The notes beneath the pieces were generated by a model that worked only from the letters and a program-made list of their open reading frames with translations, did no database searches and was not told the DNA's origin. Source: Williamsia serinedens (lineage in GTDB: Bacteria; Actinomycetota; Actinomycetes; Mycobacteriales; Mycobacteriaceae). From it: DNA of 64,000 bases. The stretch covers positions 496,001 through 560,000 of the forward strand of contig NZ_JAMTCG010000003.1 in the NCBI RefSeq assembly GCF_024171725.1, read 5' to 3'. A program made the position numbers and the translations under genes. Below, in pieces: positions 45,557 through 53,416 of the stretch (positions are counted from its first letter, which is position 1; every line of letters begins with the position of its first letter).

Positions 45557-47500
45557 ATGGCTCGCACGGAGACGCCCAACAGCGAACCGCACTACGGCGT
45601 GAAGCAGGTCAGAGGCCCTTTTGTCGTCCTGCCGCCGAATTCGATCGCCACCGAGGACGACGCATCCCTCAGCAAGCTTTGCCGGTCGTTGAGGTCCCGG
45701 GATACCCCACTCGCCGCCGATCTGTTCGCCGGCGCCGGCGGAATCAGTCTCGGCCTAGAGCGCGTCGGCTACAAGGTCGTGCTCGGCGTAGACCACTACA
45801 ACTTCGCCGTCGAGACCCATCATCACCACTTCGCGGGTCGGTCCCTTGAGTGGGACCTAGCGGACCCTGACGTGATCGAAGACGTCGCTGCGACAATCCG
45901 AAAGAACAAGATCGAGCTGCTTGCGGGCGGCCCACCATGCCAGCCGTTCTCGAAAGCTGGTAGATCGATGATTCGTCACCGCGTCCAGTCTGGTGTTCGC
46001 GATCCACATGACGAGCGACGGGACCTGTGGCGCTCATTTCTCGAGGTAGTGCAGCTCTCTAAACCGCCCGCCGTTATCATGGAGAATGTTCCCGATATGG
46101 CGCTGGACCGTGAAATGTTCATCTTCAGAAGTATCGTGGAAGAGCTCGAGCAAGAGGGTTACTCGGTAAGCGCCCAAGTCGTGGAGACGTGGCGTTATGG
46201 AGTACCTCAGATGCGTCAGCGGCTTATCATCGTCGCCCTCCGCGGAAACAAGCAGTTCAATTGGCCATCTGAATCGCCCCAGCGCGTGACGTTGTGGAAT
46301 GCGATTGGAGATCTGCCTCCCGTAGAAGGTGGCTGGAGACCGCCGGGCGGCGCAGCTGGATGGACTGAGTACAACGGACCGAGCACTCAATACCAGAGTA
46401 TGATGCGATGCGGAGTAGATGCCGGCGACTCAGGTAAAGTATTCGATCACATAACGCGCCCCGTGCGGGAAGATGACCGAGCTGCATTCGAGTCAATGAC
46501 GCATAAGACAAAGTACACGGATCTGGCGCCTGAGCATCAGCGCTACCGCAGGGATATTTTTGACGACAAGTACAAGCGTCTAGACGAGAACGATCTGTGC
46601 CGGACGATTACAGCACACATAGCCAAGGACGGCTATTGGTACATTCACCCGCGGCAGCCGCGCACACTAACCGTACGTGAGGCCGCAAGAGTTCAGTCTT
46701 TCCCAGACGAGTTCAGGTTCGCAGGGCCCCCATCCGCCGCGTTCAAGCAGATCGGAAACGCGGTACCGCCGATCATTGGAGAGGTTTTCGGGCGCGCTAT
46801 TCGCTCAGCACTGGCTGACGGCCGCAAAGCAAAACTTTCTACTCGTCTGACTGCAGCGTCGCTAGCCAAGTGGGCTGGTGTTCCACCCACCGAAACTTTG
46901 GTGCCGTGGATAGCATGTGGGGACCGATGGAAAATCACGGTTGCGGAGCTTCTCTTAGATCGAGCACCGTCTACGGTCATTAGATCAGTGTGGCCAGTCG
47001 TCGAGATGCAACCTACTATCAACAGAGGTGGCTTGCCTACAGATGCAGACACTGCCCTGTTGGTGGATCTGATGTCCGGCGTTGGTCGAACAGCCAGAAC
47101 AGAGATTCTGAAGAATTTGATCGATCAAATGAAAAAGCATCCAGAAGCCCTCTGGCAGCCAACCATTGATCGCACCGTACTGCCCGCAGTGTCGATAGCT
47201 TTAGCCGACTTCTTAGAGCTGGCAGCGCCGACTGCGGAGCGGGACACAAAGAGTGAAGAACCAGTTTTGGTCACAAAAGGCGTCCTTCGCGTCGCGAGTC
47301 GCTTCCAGGGAAATGATGTTGACAAGCGAAACCGGCAAACGGACGGGCGATTAGCGGTCGCTAGGATGATCGGCCTCGGACCCGATTCGCGAATAGCGCA
47401 TCTCAAGCTTGTCCAGTTAGCCGCAGACATCTGCACGGTCGAGACTCCCAGCTGTTCGCGCTGTCCGCTCAGGGCGCGATGTGCGGCCGCTGCCAGTTAA
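45557..47500 (+). CDS. C5-cytosine DNA methyltransferase fused to EndoIII-like Fe-S domain
   Basis: 647 residues from ATG 45557. Residues about 50-430 are a C5-methyltransferase: motif I DLFAGAGG (55-62), catalytic GGPPCQPFS (Cys128), ENVPD (176-180), QMRQRLII and motif X FKQIGNAVPP. The last about 200 residues resemble the HhH-GPD/endonuclease III fold and end in C-x6-C-x2-C-x5-C (Cys626, 633, 636, 642), exactly the [4Fe-4S] loop of Nth/MutY. The HhH catalytic Lys and Asp appear replaced, so it may bind rather than cut. A TAGGCT 7 bases before ATG suggests a leaderless mRNA; no Shine-Dalgarno is present. Alternative start 45527. Confidence 0.9.
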   Translation: MARTETPNSEPHYGVKQVRGPFVVLPPNSIATEDDASLSKLCRSLRSRDTPLAADLFAGAGGISLGLERVGYKVVLGVDHYNFAVETHHHHFAGRSLEWDLADPDVIEDVAATIRKNKIELLAGGPPCQPFSKAGRSMIRHRVQSGVRDPHDERRDLWRSFLEVVQLSKPPAVIMENVPDMALDREMFIFRSIVEELEQEGYSVSAQVVETWRYGVPQMRQRLIIVALRGNKQFNWPSESPQRVTLWNAIGDLPPVEGGWRPPGGAAGWTEYNGPSTQYQSMMRCGVDAGDSGKVFDHITRPVREDDRAAFESMTHKTKYTDLAPEHQRYRRDIFDDKYKRLDENDLCRTITAHIAKDGYWYIHPRQPRTLTVREAARVQSFPDEFRFAGPPSAAFKQIGNAVPPIIGEVFGRAIRSALADGRKAKLSTRLTAASLAKWAGVPPTETLVPWIACGDRWKITVAELLLDRAPSTVIRSVWPVVEMQPTINRGGLPTDADTALLVDLMSGVGRTARTEILKNLIDQMKKHPEALWQPTIDRTVLPAVSIALADFLELAAPTAERDTKSEEPVLVTKGVLRVASRFQGNDVDKRNRQTDGRLAVARMIGLGPDSRIAHLKLVQLAADICTVETPSCSRCPLRARCAAAAS

Positions 47501-47501
47501 G

Positions 47502-48794
47502 CTACATAAATCCCAATCCAGCAGCCATTTCTGGGTTTTGCTCACGCATTACTTCGACGATTTTCTTCAGCGTCTCGTAGTGACCGCTCTGGATAGCCGC
47601 AGACTTTAGTGCCAACCCAACTTCAGCGTTAGAACTGCTACCGCCCTTCGACTCACTGCGATCTTCGGACGGGTCGTCGTTATGGTCCTGCCGACGATAT
47701 GTGCGATCGGCAAGTATGCAGAGCTCACTTATAGGTCGCTCCAACATCTGCTTGAGCTGACCAGGAATAGCTACCCGCATTTTAGCTACATTGATATTGA
47801 AAATCTCGTCAAGATCGTTATCAAAGTCAATACTGGCACGTGCGAGTTTAGTATGTTCGTCGATACCCCGAGTTCCACCCCAGCTGCCCCACTGCACTAG
47901 ACGATTTTCCCGATAAATGTACAGGCCCTGCTGGCGATTCCAATTCAACGGCCCCGCGGCATCGTCAAATGCATCCGGACTACTGAAGGTGCGCTTCCCA
48001 GGAAGAATGTAACGACCTAGTTGGACCTTCGAAACGCCTGTGTGATGCGAAAGCTCGAACTCTAAGGGATCCAGCTGCTGTGTTGCCGGCTCGTCGCGTA
48101 CGTAAGGATCCCATGGCATAAGCTTCTCGCCGTTGACCGAGATCGACACTCGGGGCGCGAGATTTTCTCCTGAAAGGAAGCGGTGGAACACCATCGCAAG
48201 GTGCTGCCGTGTCTTTACGATAAGAGTTTCGAATCGGCGCTTTGCCCACCCGCCATCCGCACCTGACGCCGGCAGAACGCGATCCAATTTCTGCCAAATT
48301 ACGACGGTGCCTGCGTCGCCACCGAGCATAGATTCGGCCCGCTCTGAGTGGCGGTCTCGTGGATTCTCCACGATAACCCAGTCGTCCCACCGTCCGATTA
48401 GGTCGAGGTCCAACGTCCTTCGTACAACACGCCTACGCTCTGACGACCGCGACACGAGGGTGAGGCACCTGCCCTGCGACAGGGAAGCAGTCTTGAGTCC
48501 CAACCCGTACCGGCCCAGATCACCAAGGGCATAGCTCCGCCGAGTCCCAAACCTCAGCGCCTCAGTAGCCTCGACGGCGGTGAGACCACAGCCGTTGTCG
48601 ACTACGTAGACAGCAGAATCAGTTCCCGCGAACTCGATCTCAACGCTCACCTCGGTCGATGACGCTGCAATGCTGTTATCGATAAGGTCGGCAACCGCGC
48701 CAACAAAGTCGTACCCGATGTCGCGCAACGACTGTGTGAGACGTGCTGCTGAAGGCGTGGCGCTGATAATGTTCTGCGGCACTGTTGAGTCCAA
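47502..48794 (-). CDS. GHKL ATPase, MutL/MORC-like, restriction-associated
   Basis: 430 residues. N-terminal GHKL (HATPase_c) domain: ADLIDNSIAA with Asn40, VVDNGCGL (66-71) and the ATP-lid GRYGLGLKTASLS (94-106). The residue at the usual catalytic Glu position is Asp36. A second alpha/beta domain (about 180-350) follows, as in MutL/Hsp90/MORC. The C-terminal tail is helical. MutL/MORC-type ATPases are known as parts of bacterial restriction-like operons with Z1 and nuclease genes. It is convergent with the methyltransferase (one base between stops) and lies 117 bases after the DUF6339-like gene. Confidence 0.85.
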   Translation of the reverse strand: MDSTVPQNIISATPSAARLTQSLRDIGYDFVGAVADLIDNSIAASSTEVSVEIEFAGTDSAVYVVDNGCGLTAVEATEALRFGTRRSYALGDLGRYGLGLKTASLSQGRCLTLVSRSSERRRVVRRTLDLDLIGRWDDWVIVENPRDRHSERAESMLGGDAGTVVIWQKLDRVLPASGADGGWAKRRFETLIVKTRQHLAMVFHRFLSGENLAPRVSISVNGEKLMPWDPYVRDEPATQQLDPLEFELSHHTGVSKVQLGRYILPGKRTFSSPDAFDDAAGPLNWNRQQGLYIYRENRLVQWGSWGGTRGIDEHTKLARASIDFDNDLDEIFNINVAKMRVAIPGQLKQMLERPISELCILADRTYRRQDHNDDPSEDRSESKGGSSSNAEVGLALKSAAIQSGHYETLKKIVEVMREQNPEMAAGLGFM

Positions 48795-48911
48795 TCGTCT
48801 TCGAATCTGCCTGCGACCAAGTTAAGCACCCCACACCGACAGTCGCCGTGAGCCACACGCCGACCCCCTCGCCGCGCGAACCGCTACCTCCACCACGGTG
48901 AAGTTAGGGTC

Positions 48912-49664
48912 TCAGCCCCCACGGAGGGCGGCGACGCCGGTGGCGACGAGATGGTCGAGCAGTAGGTCCAGTTCGGCGCCATCAAGCACATCGAGTGCCA
49001 GATGCGAGCGTTGACCGCGCACGCGTCTTGCCAGCTGCCGCATCAGTTCTGATCGTGCCACGTCTAGACCGTTCAATTCCGCACGCCACAACGCATTCTG
49101 AATCGCACGCGCGGTGCGGATATTCCCACCCAAGGTCGTCCGCTCCATAATCTGGACGAACTCGTCTTCACCCAGCGGCGCACATCCATCTGGGGCTGCG
49201 TCTAGATCTGGGCCTAAGGCCCAAGCACGCCACCACAAACGCCGAAGCACATTCCTCGGCTTTCCAAGCATTCGGGATTCCGGCGCACCAGGAAAGCGCC
49301 AAGACCCGATTTCTGGAACCACTACTAGCGTCAGAAACGACCAGACCCCAACGCTCGCCGCGTCGGCAGGAACAATATTCATTATTCGAAGTAATTCGCT
49401 GCCACAAGGGCGGTCAAAAGTTTGCGCCTGTCCCCGAGCGAGCGGCCTCGGGTAACCCGCGTTCTCCGCCGCCTCGCGGATCGCATCTCTGACGCTTGCG
49501 AGTTTCCGTTCGGGCACCACTTGGCCGCCGGTTGCGGAAGGAGATGCGCGATTGTGTTTCAATTCCGAAAGCGCAAAAAGCTGGGACGATTCAAGAGGCG
49601 CACGCTCGATTAGCAATGCCCGGGCGGCCGCAGGATCAAGCCGCGGGTAGACAAACGAGCTCAC
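48912..49664 (-). CDS. DUF6339-like protein of the defence operon
   Basis: 250 residues from GTG 49664, overlapping the upstream stop (GTGA). Helical, with the conserved-looking GKPRNVLRRLWWRAWALG centre and an acidic/aromatic environment (SVGVWSFLTLVVVPEIGSWRF) that I associate with DUF6339, a family found with PD-(D/E)XK/Z1 defence genes. The family match is from memory and moderate. No catalytic motif is visible; it could be an adaptor of the GHKL/Z1 machinery. Confidence 0.65.
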   Translation of the reverse strand: MSSFVYPRLDPAAARALLIERAPLESSQLFALSELKHNRASPSATGGQVVPERKLASVRDAIREAAENAGYPRPLARGQAQTFDRPCGSELLRIMNIVPADAASVGVWSFLTLVVVPEIGSWRFPGAPESRMLGKPRNVLRRLWWRAWALGPDLDAAPDGCAPLGEDEFVQIMERTTLGGNIRTARAIQNALWRAELNGLDVARSELMRQLARRVRGQRSHLALDVLDGAELDLLLDHLVATGVAALRGG

Positions 49665-50551
49665 TCGCGGCCTACCTTGTAGTGGCTCTGTAACCGGGAC
49701 TCAATGCGCCCCTTATCCTGAGTTCTCCACCGACGTAGCGATGACATGCTCTCCAATGGCCAGATCGCACCTATTATGTTTCGTAAAACTCCTGCAAGCG
49801 AATCGGCAGTACCATCAACGTCTAATGCCTCAACTTCCGCGCTCAGAAGACCAATGTCTACGAGTTGCCTAGATACGTCCCAATCTATCAGCCGAAGCAG
49901 CTGCTGCGAACTTGAATCACCTGAACCCGAAATCATTTTCTTTATTGCTGGACTACCCGTGTTCAAAAAAAGTCGGACCGAAGACATGAACGGTGCGTCG
50001 AAGTCCGAAGCGTCCACCTCAAGAAGCCACCCAGCATCGGCCACCGAACCTGACAAATTGGCAAAATCCAGCGCTTCAGTCGGAAACTGACTTCCAATTC
50101 CCTCCAATAAGTGCTGCGACTTCGAGCGCCAAATTACAGATCCCTTTGCCACCGGAGCAACAGCGCTGGTTGATTTCGCATCCAGAATTGCAATTACGGT
50201 CTCCAGCGTTAATCGGCCGCCAATCTCGTCACCACTTAAACGAAACTCAAACTTCTCGTCGCGATGTCCTTCGCTGAGCACTGTCCGAGCAACCACTCTC
50301 TCCGTCTTTGTCTGACTGGACTGCGCCAGGACAATCGCAGCGAGGGTCGCGCCTCGGTCGAGTCCACAGTCGCGGGTTAGAGCGTCCTTCTCTAACGAAA
50401 TAGTGGAACTCAACTTTAGGCTGGTCTGGTAGTCCCAGTGCTCAACATCGGGGGGAAATATTGAATAGCCACTTGCATCCTCGCGCAACCACGGTCCGTG
50501 CGCGACTGAACTCGGAGCGAGGGTAAGGAAAGGCGGAACGGAAACCCTCAC
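49661..50551 (-). CDS. unknown component of the defence operon
   Basis: 296 residues from GTG 50551, one base after the upstream stop; a CAGGAG ribosome site lies inside the end of the preceding gene. No motif recognised. Predicted mixed alpha/beta with a central ASDFDAPFMSSVRLFLNTG region. It is soluble, with no signal peptide. Its fixed place between the GHKL ATPase and the DUF6339-like gene, with coupled translation on both sides, says it is a structural part of the same system. Confidence 0.7.
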   Translation of the reverse strand: MRVSVPPFLTLAPSSVAHGPWLREDASGYSIFPPDVEHWDYQTSLKLSSTISLEKDALTRDCGLDRGATLAAIVLAQSSQTKTERVVARTVLSEGHRDEKFEFRLSGDEIGGRLTLETVIAILDAKSTSAVAPVAKGSVIWRSKSQHLLEGIGSQFPTEALDFANLSGSVADAGWLLEVDASDFDAPFMSSVRLFLNTGSPAIKKMISGSGDSSSQQLLRLIDWDVSRQLVDIGLLSAEVEALDVDGTADSLAGVLRNIIGAIWPLESMSSLRRWRTQDKGRIESRLQSHYKVGRE

Positions 50552-50552
50552 C

Positions 50553-52430
50553 TCATAACTCCTGTACCCCGAGATCGAACATCACCGTTGTGTCGTCGGA
50601 GCGCGCTACGACCAACTCTATCTCACTAACACCAGATGCTAACTCAACCTCGTACTTCGACCGGTCTAATCGATGCGGTTCTCCTGCAGAATCCGACCGA
50701 AATTCGAGTAGCTCGAGAGCCGGATCCAGATCACTATCAATCTCCTTACCGTCGAGGGCGGACCCGATATTCACGGAAAGCAATACCCCTTGGCTTGAAC
50801 TTGCTGTCGAGACACGCACTCGTGCGGCTGTACCTGCCCGCTCTTCACCGGCCTCGCCTAGCACGATCGGACGAGCCCAAACGATGTCTACACGCGAGCC
50901 AGAATGGCCTGACGCGCCACCGCGGGATCCAGCCGATTCCGCTTGCCCCTTTCCGGCAGCCGCCACTGATGAAACTAAATGTCCCAATTCGTCGGCCACT
51001 CGCGCGACACCGTCTGTACTTCTTCGCTCGTCAACAGGCGCGCCTCTCCACAACGCGTCGACGATTCTATAGACCTCGCGCAACGACACATTCACCGTGG
51101 TCTTGCCTGGGCCCTTCTCGAGCAGTCCTACGTTCCACGCATCATGCGTTGGAGGCTCGGAGTTTGCGAACAGGTGATCATACTTGTCGTTAACCTGAAA
51201 CACACCACCCCACTCAGTACCTCCTTCGACCGGCGCCGGACCCTCCATGTAGCAAACGACGAGTCGCGGAGAGCGAAGGAGCGCTATGTGGTGGGCCGCC
51301 CGCGGAAAGGGTGATGCCGGCAACATGCCATCCGTGTCGGCCGAGTCAGCCCCATCAGACACATCTGCGCGAGGTCGCCACACCGTAGGAACGACAGCGA
51401 GATGGCCCACTTCGGCTTTTGGCCGTTTGCAGCGGATCAATTCAACCGTCGCGCCTAGGGGTGGGGTAAATCCCTCTGGGTCGTTTACCGCTCTATAAGC
51501 GTCGACGAATGCTTGTAGCGGTGGCCGTTCAGAAGGGCTTGGTATTGCAATATTTAATCCATTGTAGGATACTGAAATTGCCATTCCGCAAGAGTCATTG
51601 GGTAACGCCACCATTTTCGGCCATAGATGCCAAAGCGCTGATTCCGCGATAAATTGCATTGCCTCTGAATCAGTCCTACCATCGAAATTTGGGGCGAGTA
51701 TGAGAATCGACGTGCCGTACTCCTCATAACCAAATTGACGCATCCCGATTCGCGCCGCGAGGCGGTCGGCTTCTCGACCCATCACTGGATGGGGGCTTCC
51801 GGCGCTATTCGCGACCTTGTCCCCCCACCAATGACGGCCGGTGTAAAGGTGCCGCGAGTAACTGAACTCGTCGCCGACAGCGCTGGCGATCAAACGCGAA
51901 ACTGGCCGCCCATTAAACCGCGTCCGTGTGTACACGACGATTGCGTTGACCGACGAAACCAGATATGAAATGGTCTTTCCGAATCCGTAAGTACCCCCAG
52001 ATAAAGACTGAGTGCTTGAGCGGGCCTTGCCCACGTTCAAAAGAAAATTTACCCAGTCGTAGCAATCGTCAGGTGACTCGGTATCCGCCTCCAAAGGACC
52101 GCCTAGCCCTCGTGTACCGCGATCCGTGATATAGATTCCAAAAACTTCGTGGCGACTCAGCAGCTGGTCGATCGAAAGGCCCGATGCCTTGCTGTATTTT
52201 GTAAAGACATCTGATCGAAGCGCCGCAATCTCGCCCGCTTCTAGGTCCCAACCTTCGATATCGAATTGCACTTCTCCAACTCCGGGCAGCCGAGCATCCC
52301 AACTATTCTGTGCCGTCTCTCTTACCAGCACGGTTAGCGGATCCATCGATGGGCGTCCAAGTAGCTTACGGAATCCTGATCCAGCAAGCGCGCCGGCACT
52401 CGGATATCGTTCAGGTACCCATTCCATCAT
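50553..52430 (-). CDS. second GHKL-type ATPase of the defence operon
   Basis: 625 residues from ATG 52430 (ATGA overlap with the nuclease gene). GHKL motifs are clear: N-box VRETAQNSWDA with catalytic-type Glu38 and Asn42, ITDRGTRGLGGP (Asp103) and the lid GGTYGFGK (145-152). Residues about 170-400 form a transducer-like domain, about 400-500 hold AHHIALLRSPRLVVCYMEG, and the C-terminal about 120 residues are strand-rich. It is different from the 430-residue GHKL protein, so the system has two. Probably an ATP-driven clamp on DNA. Confidence 0.8.
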   Translation of the reverse strand: MMEWVPERYPSAGALAGSGFRKLLGRPSMDPLTVLVRETAQNSWDARLPGVGEVQFDIEGWDLEAGEIAALRSDVFTKYSKASGLSIDQLLSRHEVFGIYITDRGTRGLGGPLEADTESPDDCYDWVNFLLNVGKARSSTQSLSGGTYGFGKTISYLVSSVNAIVVYTRTRFNGRPVSRLIASAVGDEFSYSRHLYTGRHWWGDKVANSAGSPHPVMGREADRLAARIGMRQFGYEEYGTSILILAPNFDGRTDSEAMQFIAESALWHLWPKMVALPNDSCGMAISVSYNGLNIAIPSPSERPPLQAFVDAYRAVNDPEGFTPPLGATVELIRCKRPKAEVGHLAVVPTVWRPRADVSDGADSADTDGMLPASPFPRAAHHIALLRSPRLVVCYMEGPAPVEGGTEWGGVFQVNDKYDHLFANSEPPTHDAWNVGLLEKGPGKTTVNVSLREVYRIVDALWRGAPVDERRSTDGVARVADELGHLVSSVAAAGKGQAESAGSRGGASGHSGSRVDIVWARPIVLGEAGEERAGTAARVRVSTASSSQGVLLSVNIGSALDGKEIDSDLDPALELLEFRSDSAGEPHRLDRSKYEVELASGVSEIELVVARSDDTTVMFDLGVQEL

Positions 52431-53416
52431 GAATCCTTCGCAAACTCATCGAAGACAGCAGAAATCGAGTTCGCGCTAAGAGCAGTTGGAGGCTCGGTGG
52501 CGAGCTCGATATCATAAGACATTCGTACAATCCCGGCCGGTAGTCTTCCTGACTTGAAACTTGACCGGACGATGCGTGGAAAGTTTTGGTCAACCAAGTA
52601 CAAGTTAGACTCGAGCAACTTGAACCGGTCCTTGTCGTAAATATTGATTTTAGTGCCGTCTAGTCCGAGATTGGACAATTTCCGAGTGAGCGACGCCGTG
52701 TCTGCACCTGCGTTCAGAACGCGCTCTAGGTGCTGAGCAAGATTTTCACCTGCGGGGTCCCGCGACATCCTGTGGAAGTTTAGCCACAGGGAAACTTGAT
52801 CGTCGGAGTCGAGTTGGTCGATGCTTGATATTTGAACACGTCGACCGCTCCGAGACAACGATGCCTTCACTTCTATCGCAAAAAGTTTAGTGCGGAAGTC
52901 GTGCTGACTCCCAACGGGCCCAGTCCAATAATCAATTGATCGATGGCCTCCGGCGTTCAAAATTTTCTCAAGAGTCAGTAATTCGCCAATGAGGCCGGCT
53001 AGCGCGCCGTCAGAAAGCGGCACACGGCTCATCGCTTCCAAGAACATCGACTTCCATTTGAGAAACACTCGATAAGCGGCACTCGCCGGAGATGTCGACT
53101 GCTCGATAGATTCGACAACATCTTGCGAAAATTGCGAAAAGATCGGTCTTAGATTTTCGTCTAAGCAAGCAATCGATAAGTATTCGGCCCCATCGACTTT
53201 TATTCTTGAAACTTCCAGTGCCTCACCACGTTCACTTGCAGGACAAGACTCGCCCGGCGCTAAGGGTATGAGCAGATGCCTCGCTCCCGCCGAGTCTAAA
53301 CCAAGGAGAATAGTCCCCGCGCGGACGCGAAAGCCACTGTCATTCACCGACAAGCCCAAACCAGCAGAGTCGGTCTCTTGGACTTTCCAGATGGATTCGA
53401 ACGGATCAGACCCCAC
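52427..53416 (-). CDS. PD-(D/E)XK nuclease, DUF4420-like
   Basis: 329 residues from GTG 53416, whose first base overlaps the Z1 stop. The nuclease core is visible: GLIGELLTLEKIL with Glu145, YWTGPVGSQHDF with Asp173, and FAIEVKAS with Glu182/Lys184, the E...D...ExK arrangement of the PD-(D/E)XK fold. This is the likely DNA-cutting subunit of the system. It lies between the Z1 ATPase and the GHKL ATPase, with overlapping codons on both sides. Confidence 0.85.
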   Translation of the reverse strand: MGSDPFESIWKVQETDSAGLGLSVNDSGFRVRAGTILLGLDSAGARHLLIPLAPGESCPASERGEALEVSRIKVDGAEYLSIACLDENLRPIFSQFSQDVVESIEQSTSPASAAYRVFLKWKSMFLEAMSRVPLSDGALAGLIGELLTLEKILNAGGHRSIDYWTGPVGSQHDFRTKLFAIEVKASLSRSGRRVQISSIDQLDSDDQVSLWLNFHRMSRDPAGENLAQHLERVLNAGADTASLTRKLSNLGLDGTKINIYDKDRFKLLESNLYLVDQNFPRIVRSSFKSGRLPAGIVRMSYDIELATEPPTALSANSISAVFDEFAKDS

